A stretch of 64,000 nucleotides of DNA from Pseudomonadota bacterium (lineage in GTDB: Bacteria; Pseudomonadota; Gammaproteobacteria; Ga0077536), in NCBI GenBank assembly GCA_016719885.1, contig JADJYF010000014.1:105001-169000 (forward strand). The letters are read 5' to 3'. Each line of letters opens with the position of its first letter. Positions within the stretch are counted from its first letter, which is position 1. The notes under the pieces were generated by a model. The model saw only the letters and a list, made by a program, of their open reading frames with translations. It was not told the origin of the DNA and made no database searches. This document shows, one piece after another, positions 55,196-64,000 of the stretch. The translations under genes were made by a program, and so were the position numbers.

Positions 55196-55615
55196 TCACT
55201 CACCGAGCAGCGTCACCTCGACGCGCCGCTGATGGCCGTGGCGGCGGTGTTCCCACAGGAACACGCCCTGCCAGGTGCCGAGCGCCAGGCGCCCGTCCCG
55301 CAACGGTATGTTCAGATCCGTATGGGTCAACACCGCGCGCACATGGGCTGGCATGTCGTCGTCGCCCTCGTCGACATGCCGGAACAGCGCGTCGCCGTCC
55401 GGCACCAGGCGCGCCATGAAGCGCTCCAGGTCGCGCAACACTTCCGAGTCGGCGTTCTCGCACACCAGCAGTGAAGCGCTGGTGTGACGAATCCACAGGC
55501 AACACAGGCCGACGCGCATGTCGCTGTCCAGCACCAGCGCGTTCAGCGCGTCGCTGATTTCGACATAGCCACGACCGTGCGTCGTCACCGACAGTTCGCG
55601 CGTCACCACCCGCAT
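55196..55615 (-). CDS. YjbQ family protein (UPF0047)
   Basis: Small protein of about 139 residues, secondary thiamine-phosphate synthase-like in structure. Signature residues are CLWIRHTSASLLVCENAD and GTWQGVFLWEHRRHG, with His clusters expected to bind a metal. The ATG at 55615 is used; an in-frame GTG two codons earlier is possible. Confidence 0.93.
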   Translation of the reverse strand: MRVVTRELSVTTHGRGYVEISDALNALVLDSDMRVGLCCLWIRHTSASLLVCENADSEVLRDLERFMARLVPDGDALFRHVDEGDDDMPAHVRAVLTHTDLNIPLRDGRLALGTWQGVFLWEHRRHGHQRRVEVTLLGE

Positions 55616-55625
55616 CGCCACGCCC

Positions 55626-56210
55626 TTACTCGATACGCGCCAAGACCTGCGCCAGCGGTCGACGTTGCTGTTCGACGACGCTCGCCGGACGGCCGTACCA
55701 GAACAGGCCGACCACGAACTCCCGCGCGGAATGCAGACCCAGCATGTGGAACAGCTCGGGGTCGCGCGTAATCGCGCCGGTCGTCCACTTGCAGCCCACG
55801 CCGTCGGCCCACAGCGTCAGCATCATGTTCTGCGCGGCGCAGGCGCAGGCCGCGTAGTCCTCGCGTTCGCGTTGCGCGTCATCGCTGCGCAGGCAGGTCA
55901 TCAGCAGCCAGCCCGGCACTTCCAGCCAGCGTTGCCGTTTGATCTCGGCGGCGCGATCACCTTTCTCGGCGCGCACCAGTTCGGTGTTGCGTGCGATGAT
56001 CTGCGTGCGCGCCATGGCGCCGAGCACGTAGAAGCGCCAGGGCTCGGTGCGATGATGGTTGGGCGCCCAGCGCGCCACCTCGATGGCGCGCTCGACGATG
56101 TCGTCGGCAATGCGCTCGGGCAGAAAATCGTGCACGGTGCGGCGCGTGCGCAGCACGTTCGCGACGGCGTCGCCATCGAGAGGCGTAGGCATGGGCGTCC
56201 TGTCGTTCAT
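55626..56210 (-). CDS. nitroreductase family protein
   Basis: FMN-dependent oxidoreductase of 194 residues. The basic RTRRTVHDFLPERI at the N-terminus, the WAPNHHRTEPWRFYVLG block and the LLWADGVGCKWTTG-like region (LTLWADGVGCKWTTGA) fit small YdjA-type nitroreductases. The substrate is unknown. It starts ten bases upstream of the yjbQ gene. Confidence 0.93.
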   Translation of the reverse strand: MNDRTPMPTPLDGDAVANVLRTRRTVHDFLPERIADDIVERAIEVARWAPNHHRTEPWRFYVLGAMARTQIIARNTELVRAEKGDRAAEIKRQRWLEVPGWLLMTCLRSDDAQREREDYAACACAAQNMMLTLWADGVGCKWTTGAITRDPELFHMLGLHSAREFVVGLFWYGRPASVVEQQRRPLAQVLARIE

Positions 56211-56295
56211 CAGTGATTGGTCCTTCGGTTAGAATCGAAGCCACGCGCATTCGCGCTGCAATTCGAATGAATATGTTAACGCCTTCGCGCCGTCG

Positions 56296-58275
56296 ATGAA
56301 GTCACACTGCGGATTGAACCGCGCGCCGCGCCGAGCGCGCCGCTGCTGGCCGGCGCTCATGCTCCTGCTGTGCATGATGAGTCACGGCGCGTGGGCCGAC
56401 ATTGCCGCCCAGCGCGAGGTGTTCAAGCGCGCGCGACAGGCGCAGACCCATGGCGACCTGGTGCAGGCTCGTCGCCTCGGCGCCACGCTCGGCGACTACC
56501 CGCTGCGCGCCTACCTCGAATACGAAGACCTGCGTCAGCGTCTCGCCGGCGCCGCCGACGAACAGCTGCTGGACTTCATTGCGCGCCATGACGGCGACTA
56601 TCTCGGTGAGCATCTGCGCAGCGCGTGGCTGCGCGAACTGGCGCGCAAGGCGCGCTGGTCGGTGTTCCTGGCCGCCTACCGCCCGCAGGACGATATCGCC
56701 TTGCAATGCCAGGCGCTCACCGCGCGCCTGCAAAGCGAATCCGCCGCCAGCGTGCTGCCCGATATCGTCACGCGCTGGCGGGCGGGCGGCGGTCGCGGCA
56801 CAGCCTGCGTGCAACCCTTCGCGCGACTCTACGCAAGCGGCACGCTCAGCGACGCGCAGCTGTGGGAGCGGGTCTCCAATGCCTTCGAAAACGGCGAGGT
56901 CACCACGGCCAAGGAGGTGGCCGGCCACTTCAGCGGCGCGCGCCATCGCCAGCTGTTCGGCCTGTGGCAGCGCGCGTTGGCTTCGCCCGCGACGCTGTTG
57001 CGCGCGGCGGACCTCGAAGACAGCAGCGAAGCCCGGCGCGTGGCGCTGCACGCCCTCACGCGCCTGGCGCGCGCCGACGTCGATGGCGCACGTGGCGCCT
57101 GGCAGGAGGTGAGCGCGCGTCTGGCCTTCAGCGAAGCGGAGCGCGGCGAGGCCGCGCGCGCCATCGCGCTCGCCGCGGCCGGTAGCAACCACGCCGCGCG
57201 CATCGCCTTGCTCGACGCCGTGCCGCCGGCGGCGGTCGATGTCGACGTGCAACGCTACCAGTTGCGCGAAGGCATCGCGCGCATGGCATGGCCGGAACTC
57301 GCGCGCTGGACCGAAAGACCGCCACAGATCCCCGATGAATCCCTGCGCTGGCGTTACTGGCACGCGCGCGCCCTCGGCGAACTCGGTCATCACGACGAGT
57401 CGCAGCAGGCGTTGCGTGAACTCGCCAGCGAACGCGACTACTACGGATTCCTGGCCGCCGATCGCGTCGGCCTGGACTACCAGTTCCGCGAAGTACCGAT
57501 AGCCGCGACGCAAGCCGAGCTCGCCGCGCTCGGCGCGCGCGGCGGCCTCGTACGCAGTCGCGAATTCGAGCGCGTCGCCCTGCCGCAGCATGCGGCGCGC
57601 GAATGGCACCATGAAATGAAGCGCCTGACCTCGCGCGAGCTGCAGGTCGCGGCGGTACTGGCCACGCAGTGGGGCCGTCCGGAGCGCGCCATTTTCGCGC
57701 TGGGCATGGCCAACGCCTATGACGACCTCGGCGTGCGCTTTCCGCTGCTGTATACCGAGCTCGCGCGCAAACACGCGGCGCGCCGCAATCTGGACCCGGC
57801 GCGCGTGATGGCCATCATCCGTTCGGAGAGCGCCTTCAATGCCAGTGCGCGTTCGCCGGTGGGCGCACTCGGCCTCATGCAACTCATGCCGCAAACCGGA
57901 CGGGAAACGGCGCGCAGCATCGGCCTGCGCCTCGACAATCCCGCCGCCCTGCTCGAAACCGGCACCAATATCGCGCTCGGCACCGCCTATCTCGCGCAGA
58001 TGCTGGCACGCTACGACGGCAACTTTGCAATGGCGGCGGCGGCCTATAATGCCGGACCGGGCCGGGTCCGCCAGTGGCAGGGCGCGCAATGCGTTCCCAG
58101 CGAACGCTGGGTGGAGTCCATTCCTTTCACCGAGACCCGCGGTTATGTACGACGCGCCTTGTTCTACACCGCCATCTACCAACGACGACTCAAGCTGCCA
58201 GTCATGAAATTCAACGCCGTGATGCCTCCGATACCCGCCCGCGACGGCCGCGTGACGCAGGACTGCGCGTCGTGA
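56296..58275 (+). CDS. slt: soluble lytic murein transglycosylase
   Basis: Periplasmic enzyme that cuts peptidoglycan glycan strands, forming 1,6-anhydroMurNAc, 659 residues. Signal peptide (CWPALMLLLCMMSHGAWA), a superhelical U-domain of helix pairs, then the SLT catalytic domain with the Glu in IIRSESAFNASARSP and GALGLMQLMPQTG, and AAAAYNAGPGRVRQWQG. Its product feeds AnmK, encoded at 1027-2187. The stop overlaps the following gene (GTGA). Confidence 0.97.
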   Translation: MKSHCGLNRAPRRARRCWPALMLLLCMMSHGAWADIAAQREVFKRARQAQTHGDLVQARRLGATLGDYPLRAYLEYEDLRQRLAGAADEQLLDFIARHDGDYLGEHLRSAWLRELARKARWSVFLAAYRPQDDIALQCQALTARLQSESAASVLPDIVTRWRAGGGRGTACVQPFARLYASGTLSDAQLWERVSNAFENGEVTTAKEVAGHFSGARHRQLFGLWQRALASPATLLRAADLEDSSEARRVALHALTRLARADVDGARGAWQEVSARLAFSEAERGEAARAIALAAAGSNHAARIALLDAVPPAAVDVDVQRYQLREGIARMAWPELARWTERPPQIPDESLRWRYWHARALGELGHHDESQQALRELASERDYYGFLAADRVGLDYQFREVPIAATQAELAALGARGGLVRSREFERVALPQHAAREWHHEMKRLTSRELQVAAVLATQWGRPERAIFALGMANAYDDLGVRFPLLYTELARKHAARRNLDPARVMAIIRSESAFNASARSPVGALGLMQLMPQTGRETARSIGLRLDNPAALLETGTNIALGTAYLAQMLARYDGNFAMAAAAYNAGPGRVRQWQGAQCVPSERWVESIPFTETRGYVRRALFYTAIYQRRLKLPVMKFNAVMPPIPARDGRVTQDCAS

Positions 58276-59270
58276 GCAAACCGCTGGTCGCGCTGTTCGG
58301 CGGCAGCGGCTTTGTCGGCACCGTGCTGGCCAACCAGTTGCTGCGCGCCGGCTACCGCCTGCGCATTTTCACTCGCGACCGCCAGCATGCACGGGCGCAG
58401 TGGCTGCTGCCGGATACCGAATTGGTGGTGGCGCATGTCGACGAGGAAGAGCGCATTGCCCAGGCGCTCAAGGGCAGCGTCGCCGCCATCAACCTGGTAG
58501 GCATACTCAACGAGCGACGTGACGACGGCGCCGATTTCAAGCGCGCCCATGTCGATACCGTGCAGCACCTCGTCAAGGCCGCCAAGCAGGCGCGTGTGCC
58601 GCACTTCGTTCACTTGAGCGCCCTCGCGGCCGACGTCGCCGCACCGAGCTACTACTTGCGCAGCAAGGGCCAGGCCGAGCAACTGCTGCTCGGCGCGGGC
58701 ACTCGACACTTCCGTACCACCATCCTGCGGCCATCGGTGATATTCGGGCGCGGCGACGACTTCCTCAATCGCTTTGCGTCGTTGCTGCGCTTCGCGCCGC
58801 TGCTGCCGCTGACCGGCGCGCAGGCCGAGCTGCAGCCGGTCTACGTGGGCGACGTGGCGGCGGCGGTGTTGCGTTTGCTGGAGACCCCGGGCGCCGCGCC
58901 GCAGGGTGTGTACGAAATCGGCGGCCCTGACGTGATGACGCTGCGCGCGATCGTCGAATATGTCGGCGCGCTCGGCGGCCGCCGCCCGCTGATCGTGCCG
59001 ATCGGCGGCCCGCTGGCAACGCTGATGGCGTGGTGCATGGAATGGGTGCCCGGCAAACCGCTGACCCGCGACAACCTGCGTTCACTGTCGGTGCCGTCGG
59101 TATGCCGGTCGGGCAACTCGCTGCTGGAACTCGGCATTCGCCCGACGCCGTTGGACGAAATCGCGCCCGCCTATCTCGCCGCCCGCCATCAGCGCGGCCG
59201 CTACGATCATTTTCGCGAGCAGGCGCGTCGCGCCCGTCAGGGCCCTGCCGCCGCGCGGCGGCGCGATTGA
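58272..59270 (+). CDS. NAD(P)-binding epimerase-like protein (NDUFA9 family)
   Basis: Atypical short-chain dehydrogenase of 332 residues. The nucleotide loop is VALFGGSGFVGTVLANQLL; LRPSVIFGRGDDFLNRFA and VYVGDVAAAV are typical of the NDUFA9-like group related to a mitochondrial complex I accessory subunit. The catalytic Tyr-Lys pair of true epimerases is not evident. The GTG at 58272 overlaps the slt stop. cca follows after 11 bases. Its role is uncertain; a link to quinone or respiratory complexes is inference. Confidence 0.88.
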   Translation: MSKPLVALFGGSGFVGTVLANQLLRAGYRLRIFTRDRQHARAQWLLPDTELVVAHVDEEERIAQALKGSVAAINLVGILNERRDDGADFKRAHVDTVQHLVKAAKQARVPHFVHLSALAADVAAPSYYLRSKGQAEQLLLGAGTRHFRTTILRPSVIFGRGDDFLNRFASLLRFAPLLPLTGAQAELQPVYVGDVAAAVLRLLETPGAAPQGVYEIGGPDVMTLRAIVEYVGALGGRRPLIVPIGGPLATLMAWCMEWVPGKPLTRDNLRSLSVPSVCRSGNSLLELGIRPTPLDEIAPAYLAARHQRGRYDHFREQARRARQGPAAARRRD

Positions 59271-59281
59271 GATATCCCGCG

Positions 59282-60490
59282 ATGCGCATCTACCAAGTCG
59301 GCGGCGCGGTGCGCGATCGTCTGCTGGGACGCGAAGTCAGCGATCGCGATTGGGTGGTGGTGGGCGCCAGCGCCGAGCAATTGCTGGCGCTCGGATATCG
59401 CCAGGTCGGCGCCGACTTCCCGGTGTTCCTCCATCCCGGCACCCACGAGGAATACGCCCTCGCGCGCACCGAGCGCAAGAGTGGCCACGGCTACAAGGGC
59501 TTCATCACCGACGCCACGCCGACTGTCACGCTGGAGGACGATCTCGCGCGGCGCGATTTCACCATCAACGCCATGGCGATGGGCGAGGACGGCGTGCTCG
59601 TCGACCCCTACGGCGGGCAGCGCGACCTGGCGGCCGGCGTGCTGCGCCATGTGACCGCCGCGTTCGTCGAAGACCCTTTGCGCGTGCTGCGCGCGGCACG
59701 TTTCGCGGCACGCTTCGGCTTCACGATCGCCGACGACACGCAAGCCTTGATGCAGGAACTCAGCGCCGCCGGCGAACTCGCCACGCTCGCGCCGGAAAGG
59801 GTGTGGCAGGAACTGCGCAGGGCGCTGGGCGAGCCCCATCCCGAGCGCTTCATCGAGGTGCTGCGCGCGTGCGGGGCGCTGCGCGAATTGTTGCCGGAAG
59901 TCGACGCCCTGTTCGGCGTGCCGCAGCCGGAGCGCTATCACCCGGAAATTGATACCGGCGTGCACCTGCTCATGACCCTGCAGCAGGCGGTGCGGCGCGA
60001 GGCCGACGAAGTGGTGCGCTTCGCGGTGCTGACGCACGATCTCGGCAAGGGCACCACGCCCGCCGAGATCCTGCCTTCCCATCACGGTCACGAGGAGCGC
60101 AGCGCCGAATTGACCGAAGCGCTGTGCACGCGGCTGCGCGTGCCGCGCGAACATCGCGAGCTCGCGGTGCTGGTGGCGCGCCTGCATACCCGCGTGCATC
60201 GCGCGCAGGAGCTGCGAGCATCGACCACCGTGCGCCTGCTGGCGGAAGCCGATGCCCTGCGGCGGCCGGCGCGCTTTGAACAGTTGCTGGAAGCATGCCT
60301 CATCGACGCGACGGGACGGCTGGGGCTCGAGCAGCAGCCCTATCCGCAAGCCGCCAGGCTGCGCGCGGCGCTCGAAGTGGTGATGACGGTGTCACCGCAG
60401 CCCTTGTTGGCGAAAGGGCTCAAGGGTCCGGCGCTGGCAGCGGCGCTCGAGCAGGCGCGTATCGAAGCGCTCACAGACAGCGGTATTTGA
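59282..60490 (+). CDS. cca: multifunctional CCA-adding enzyme
   Basis: Adds or repairs the tRNA 3'-CCA end, 402 residues. The nucleotidyltransferase core is VGGAVRDRLLGREVSDRDWV with RRDFTINAMAM. The C-terminal half has an HD phosphohydrolase (FAVLTHDLGKGTTP), as in E. coli. The ATG at 59282 is clear. Its last 20 bases overlap the end of the cyclase gene on the other strand. Confidence 0.97.
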   Translation: MRIYQVGGAVRDRLLGREVSDRDWVVVGASAEQLLALGYRQVGADFPVFLHPGTHEEYALARTERKSGHGYKGFITDATPTVTLEDDLARRDFTINAMAMGEDGVLVDPYGGQRDLAAGVLRHVTAAFVEDPLRVLRAARFAARFGFTIADDTQALMQELSAAGELATLAPERVWQELRRALGEPHPERFIEVLRACGALRELLPEVDALFGVPQPERYHPEIDTGVHLLMTLQQAVRREADEVVRFAVLTHDLGKGTTPAEILPSHHGHEERSAELTEALCTRLRVPREHRELAVLVARLHTRVHRAQELRASTTVRLLAEADALRRPARFEQLLEACLIDATGRLGLEQQPYPQAARLRAALEVVMTVSPQPLLAKGLKGPALAAALEQARIEALTDSGI

Positions 60491-61388
60491 TCGCGTAGTC
60501 CGCTTCTTCGGGTCCGGGCTTACCGGGAATGATCAGACCGGCGCCGGACAGGCGTAAGGATTCACGTTTGAATTCGACGCGCCGTCCATCGACGCCTATC
60601 ACGCATGAACCATTGGTGCTGTTGTCGGTGATGGTGCAACGACCGCGGCTGAACTGCGCCGACAGGTGCTGGCGCGACACCAAGTCCTTGGCGACCACCA
60701 GGTCGTTCTTGTCGCCGCGACCGATGGAGATCACTGGTCGCGTACCGTCGACCTGCACACTTTGTGGACCGTAGGAAAATTCGACAGCCACACAGGTCTG
60801 GCTGTCGCGACCGGGCGCTTCGCCGTTGTAAGCCGTGATCGATTCGACATCCCAGATGATTTCGTACAGCTCGACGTGCTCGAGCGAAATGAAATTCCAG
60901 GTTTCGTCGTCGACGTAACGCGACACCGCGCGATACATGCGCGGCAAGCGATCGATGGTGGCCTTGGTGGCCAGCGATTGTTCGGGCTTGGCGTGGCTGC
61001 CCACCCAGTGGGCAATCTTGGCGGTCTCACCGGACAGGGCATCACTGTCACTCTTCACCGGCCCGTAATGCAGACCGATGCGCATGCGCATGCGCGGCCG
61101 CGCATCACGGCTCGCGCGTTCATGCATTTCGACATGGATTTCCGAGGCCGCCGAGGCCGCCGCGGTGGGGTCATCGAACAGCACCACGACCTGGTCTCCG
61201 ACTTCGGCGACCACGCGGCCGTGCCTGGCGACGCACAGATCCTTGACGGTATCCAGGCATGCGGCGACCAGCGCCCGCGCCTCGGCGTCGCCGACCTGCT
61301 CGTACAGGGCCGTGCTGCCGGCGATGTCGGCCGACATGATGACCTGGCTGGTCGACTGCACCGTGCCGCTCATAGTGCTCAAATCCAT
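60471..61388 (-). CDS. class III adenylate/guanylate cyclase with C-terminal FHA domain
   Basis: Protein of about 305 residues. The N-terminal half is a class III cyclase catalytic domain: first metal Asp in SADIAGSTALYEQ, second Asp in VAEVGDQVVVLFDD, and RMRIGLHYGPV. The second half is an FHA domain (VISIGRGDKNDLVV, VSRQHLSAQF, DNSTNGSCV), which binds phosphothreonine. No membrane segment is visible. Activity could therefore be steered by a Ser/Thr kinase; none is in the window. The start is the ATG at 61388; 61373 is also possible. Confidence 0.9.
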   Translation of the reverse strand: MDLSTMSGTVQSTSQVIMSADIAGSTALYEQVGDAEARALVAACLDTVKDLCVARHGRVVAEVGDQVVVLFDDPTAAASAASEIHVEMHERASRDARPRMRMRIGLHYGPVKSDSDALSGETAKIAHWVGSHAKPEQSLATKATIDRLPRMYRAVSRYVDDETWNFISLEHVELYEIIWDVESITAYNGEAPGRDSQTCVAVEFSYGPQSVQVDGTRPVISIGRGDKNDLVVAKDLVSRQHLSAQFSRGRCTITDNSTNGSCVIGVDGRRVEFKRESLRLSGAGLIIPGKPGPEEADYAIKYRCL

Positions 61389-61499
61389 AGCGCTGACCGG
61401 GAACTCCACGCCCTGTAGCGGCACGGAATCGACAAGTTCAAGTTAGCACTTCGGGGCAGCACGCTCCAGCGCGTGCGCGGCGCCGCGCCAGGGCTCAAA

Positions 61500-62153
61500 T
61501 CAATGGCCGGCGCTTCCCCACAGTTCGGTCAGACGCTGGTCGCGGCCGCAGTTGTAGCGATAGAACTTGTAACGCAGCGGATTCTTCTTGTAGTAGTCCT
61601 GGTGGTAGTCCTCGGCCGCATAGAAAGGGCCGGCCTTGACCAGGCCGGTCTTGATCGGCGCTGTGAAGGGTTTGTGCTCGTTGAGCGCGGCGAGGGACGC
61701 CTCGGCGGCCTGCTTCTGCGCGTCGTTGTGGTAGAAGATGGCGGTGCGGTATTGATTGCCATGATCGCAGAACTGCTGATCGACGACCGTCGGGTCGATG
61801 TTGTGCCAGAACACCTCGAGCAGTTTTTCGTACGTCACCCGTTGCGGGTCATAGGTCACCTGCACCGACTCGGCATGCCCGGTGCCACCGGCCGACACCT
61901 GTTCATAGGTCGGGTTGGGCTGGGCGCCGCCGGTATAGCCGGCCGTGGTGGATATCACGCCGTCGAGCACGTCGAAGGGCCCTTCCATGCACCAGAAGCA
62001 GCCACCGGCGAAGGTCGCGGTTTCCAGCATTGCCGGTTCATCGGCATCGGCCGCCGGGCCGGCGGACGTGCCGCCCTCCTGGGCGCTCACCGCAAAGGCG
62101 GCCAGCAGCAGGAGCCACCCGGCCATCAATCGAAAGGTGGACGTCGACAACAT
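61500..62153 (-). CDS. msrA: exported peptide-methionine (S)-S-oxide reductase
   Basis: Repairs oxidised methionine, 217 residues. The catalytic motif is TFAGGCFWCMEGPFD; the GYTGGAQPNPTYEQV and DPTVVDQQFCDHGNQYR blocks are standard, and the resolving Cys is near the end in YRYNCGRDQR. Unlike the usual cytoplasmic enzyme it begins with a signal peptide (FRLMAGWLLLLAAFAVSA), so it should act in the periplasm. The ATG at 62153 has GGGAG upstream. Confidence 0.95.
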   Translation of the reverse strand: MLSTSTFRLMAGWLLLLAAFAVSAQEGGTSAGPAADADEPAMLETATFAGGCFWCMEGPFDVLDGVISTTAGYTGGAQPNPTYEQVSAGGTGHAESVQVTYDPQRVTYEKLLEVFWHNIDPTVVDQQFCDHGNQYRTAIFYHNDAQKQAAEASLAALNEHKPFTAPIKTGLVKAGPFYAAEDYHQDYYKKNPLRYKFYRYNCGRDQRLTELWGSAGH

Positions 62154-62247
62154 GGATACACTCCCGCGCTGGGCCATGGATTCGTTACGACTCGGGCCGC
62201 CGGTTGAAGTTGCAGGCCGCAACTCGCCCGGCGTGCAGGCCCTGTGA

Positions 62248-63414
62248 TCAGGTCGCGAAGCCGTCGAGGCGATGTCGTTCATCGTGCCGGAAACCGCGCA
62301 GCGCCGGCTGTTCACCGACGCCGAGCGCCATGACCTTGAAGGTTTGTCCCATGCTGCCCGGCATGAGCAACAGCTTGGCCTCCTGGGCCAGACGATAGCG
62401 TTCGGTGTCGTTGGCCGCCGCGCTGGCGAGGACCTGCTCGAGCCCGCAGTCGATGAGAAAGTGCGCCTGGGTGGCGTAACCGAGGATATCGAAGCCGGCC
62501 TCAAAGGCCTGCTCGGCGACGGCGGTGAAATCGACGGACGCGGTGATGTCCTGCAGTCCCGGGTAGAGCAGCGGGTCGTCGTGAACGTGGTGCAGGTAAT
62601 GACACTTGAGCGTGCCGGCGCCGCGCGACGGATGCAGGTACTCGTGTCGCGGGTAGCCGTAGTCGGCGAGCAACACCAGCGCGCGCGACAGGCGCGAACG
62701 CAGGGTGGCGAGCCATGCGGCGAGCCCCGGGTTGGCCTCGCTCACGTAGCCGTCCGGCAGTCGCGCCGCCCAGGCCGGGTCGAAGTCCTGGCCGTGATAG
62801 GGTCGCGTGGTCCAGACCAAGCGCTCGTCTTCGACGGCCACCATGCACTCGAGCCAGGCGCCGGCGCGTACCACGCAGCGCGTGACCGGCATCGCATCCA
62901 GCACTTCGTTGGCGATCACCAGTCCATGGCTGCCGGCCGGGGCGTGCTCGTCACACCAGTGCACGCGGCTGCGCAGGGATTCGGGCAATTGCGCCGTGGC
63001 CGCCTGCTGGCGAACTCGCAGCGCCGCGCTCGGCTCGACGATGCAATAGCGCGCCGGCAAGGGCCCGTCGTGCGCGAGCGAGGTCAGCAGGTCGCAGGCC
63101 AGCCGTCCGCTGCCCGCGCCGTATTCGACGATGTCGTCGTCAGGTGTGAGCACGTCCGCGCACTGACGCGCGAGGCAGGCCGCGAACAGGCCGCCGGCTT
63201 CCGGCGCGGTGATGAAGTCGCCGTCGCGACCGAAGATCGCGCCGCCGCCGGTGTAATAGCCAAGCGCGGGCTCGTAGAGCGCCATCGCCATGTAGGTATC
63301 GAATCCGATCATGCCGCCGGCGGCGTGGATGGCATCACGAATGCGCGCGGCGAGCCGGCGCGATCTTTCTAGCGCCGCGCGATCCGGATCCGGTAAGCTT
63401 GATGTATCAACCAT
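62248..63414 (-). CDS. SAM-dependent methyltransferase (MidA/NDUFAF7 family)
   Basis: Class I methyltransferase of 388 residues, COG1565 type. GMIGFDTYMAMALYEPALGYY near the N-terminus and DIVEYGAGSGRLACDLL (SAM site) are characteristic, with IANEVLDAMPV in the middle. The mitochondrial relative methylates an Arg of complex I; the bacterial substrate is not known to me. It is divergent from a pteridine reductase 55 bases away. Confidence 0.9.
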   Translation of the reverse strand: MVDTSSLPDPDRAALERSRRLAARIRDAIHAAGGMIGFDTYMAMALYEPALGYYTGGGAIFGRDGDFITAPEAGGLFAACLARQCADVLTPDDDIVEYGAGSGRLACDLLTSLAHDGPLPARYCIVEPSAALRVRQQAATAQLPESLRSRVHWCDEHAPAGSHGLVIANEVLDAMPVTRCVVRAGAWLECMVAVEDERLVWTTRPYHGQDFDPAWAARLPDGYVSEANPGLAAWLATLRSRLSRALVLLADYGYPRHEYLHPSRGAGTLKCHYLHHVHDDPLLYPGLQDITASVDFTAVAEQAFEAGFDILGYATQAHFLIDCGLEQVLASAAANDTERYRLAQEAKLLLMPGSMGQTFKVMALGVGEQPALRGFRHDERHRLDGFAT

Positions 63415-63469
63415 GTCCCGTGCCGGTTTCAAAGCGCGGCGAATATTCCACTTCCCATTGCCGATACCG

Positions 63470-64000
63470 ATGACGAGCGTCACCTCTTGCAACGACGCGC
63501 CGGTGGCGCTCATCACCGGCGCCGCCAAACGCCTCGGCGCCTGCACCGCCCGCGCGCTGCATGCGCTCGGCTACGACATCGTCATTCATCATCACACGTC
63601 CGGCGACGAAGCCCATGCGCTCGCCGCCGAGTTGAATGCGCAACGCGCGGCATCGGCTTCGACCTTGCGTCAGGATCTGGCCGACGCCCATGCCGGCAAA
63701 CTCATCATCGAAGCGCTGCACGCGCTGCGCGCGCGTCTCGATGTGCTGGTCAACAACGCCTCGGTCTTCGACCCCACGCCCATTGCCAGTGTCGACGTCG
63801 CGGCCTGGGATCGCCTGCATGCCATCAACGTGCGTACGCCCTACTTCCTGTGCCTCGCGGCCGCACCGCTGTTGCGCGCCAGCCGCGGCGCCATCGTCAA
63901 CATCACCGACATCCACAGCGAACGTCCGCGCGCCGACTACAGCGCCTATTGCGCATCCAAGTCGGGCCTGGTGGCCGTGACGCGCGGACTCGCGCTCGAA
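63470..64000 (+). CDS. pteridine reductase (FolM-like short-chain dehydrogenase), 3' end outside the window
   Basis: An open frame from the ATG at 63470 to the window end (177 residues) with no stop. The SDR fold is clear: nucleotide loop ALITGAAKRLGACTARAL, VLVNNASVFDPTPIAS, and the catalytic SAYCASKSGLVAVTRG (Tyr-x3-Lys). The TGAAKRLG start and NNAS with a DPTPI tail match FolM/PTR1-like reductases that act on dihydropterins. Divergent from the methyltransferase gene. Confidence 0.86.
   Translation, partial: MTSVTSCNDAPVALITGAAKRLGACTARALHALGYDIVIHHHTSGDEAHALAAELNAQRAASASTLRQDLADAHAGKLIIEALHALRARLDVLVNNASVFDPTPIASVDVAAWDRLHAINVRTPYFLCLAAAPLLRASRGAIVNITDIHSERPRADYSAYCASKSGLVAVTRGLALE

Overview
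This is chromosomal DNA from a GC-rich, free-living gammaproteobacterium. The gene families and order (mnmG-rsmG-parA-parB-atpIBEFHAGDC-glmU, glyQ-glyS-gmhB-plsC, glnA-ntrB-ntrC, trxA-rho, tesA divergent from ybbA-ybbP, thiD-thiE-hemL) are of the gammaproteobacterial kind. A PEP-CTERM protein with a PrsT-type TPR protein suggests an environmental biofilm or exopolysaccharide former. No genus can be named from the sequence alone. There are no rRNA or tRNA genes, insertion sequences, phage genes or CRISPR arrays, and gene density is high.

Layout. 1-3.1 kb: the end of an M23 peptidoglycan peptidase, anmK (cell-wall recycling) and, on the other strand, a PEP-CTERM protein with tandem sigma-54-like promoters and an IHF site. 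3.5-8.2 kb (minus): PrsT, ErpA, a bactofilin and a coiled-coil inner-membrane protein. 8.5-11.7 kb (plus): hemJ, thiD, thiE, hemL. 11.7-17.7 kb (minus): fabA, a PepSY-PhoP-PhoQ operon preceded by a PhoP-box-like repeat, a nitrilase-family amidase, rraA and glmU. 17.8-29.3 kb (minus): the ATP synthase operon, parA/parB, rsmG, mnmG. 29.7-34.5 kb (plus): a Gld-type ABC exporter cassette. 34.5-40.6 kb: an unknown gene, then glyQ, glyS, gmhB, plsC, hemB. 40.6-47.0 kb (minus): ntrC, ntrB, a DUF4124 protein, glnA with sigma-54/NtrC control sites, lysA and lptM. 47.3-54.0 kb: trxA, rho, hinT, a zinc-ribbon Nudix hydrolase, tesA, and ybbA-ybbP. 54.1-64 kb: hemH, yjbQ, a nitroreductase, slt, an NDUFA9-like epimerase, cca, a cyclase-FHA fusion, msrA, a MidA-like methyltransferase, and the start of a pteridine reductase cut off by the window end.

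Three regulatory circuits can be read directly from the DNA: sigma-54 plus IHF in front of the PEP-CTERM gene, a direct-repeat PhoP box in front of the PepSY-phoP-phoQ operon, and a sigma-54 promoter with two NtrC-like sites upstream of glnA.

Four conserved genes (the M23 peptidase, the PEP-CTERM gene, thiD and lysA) are each broken by one surplus base, always in the same direction. This looks more like residual sequencing or assembly error than four independent gene deaths, and it matters to anyone using the predicted proteins.
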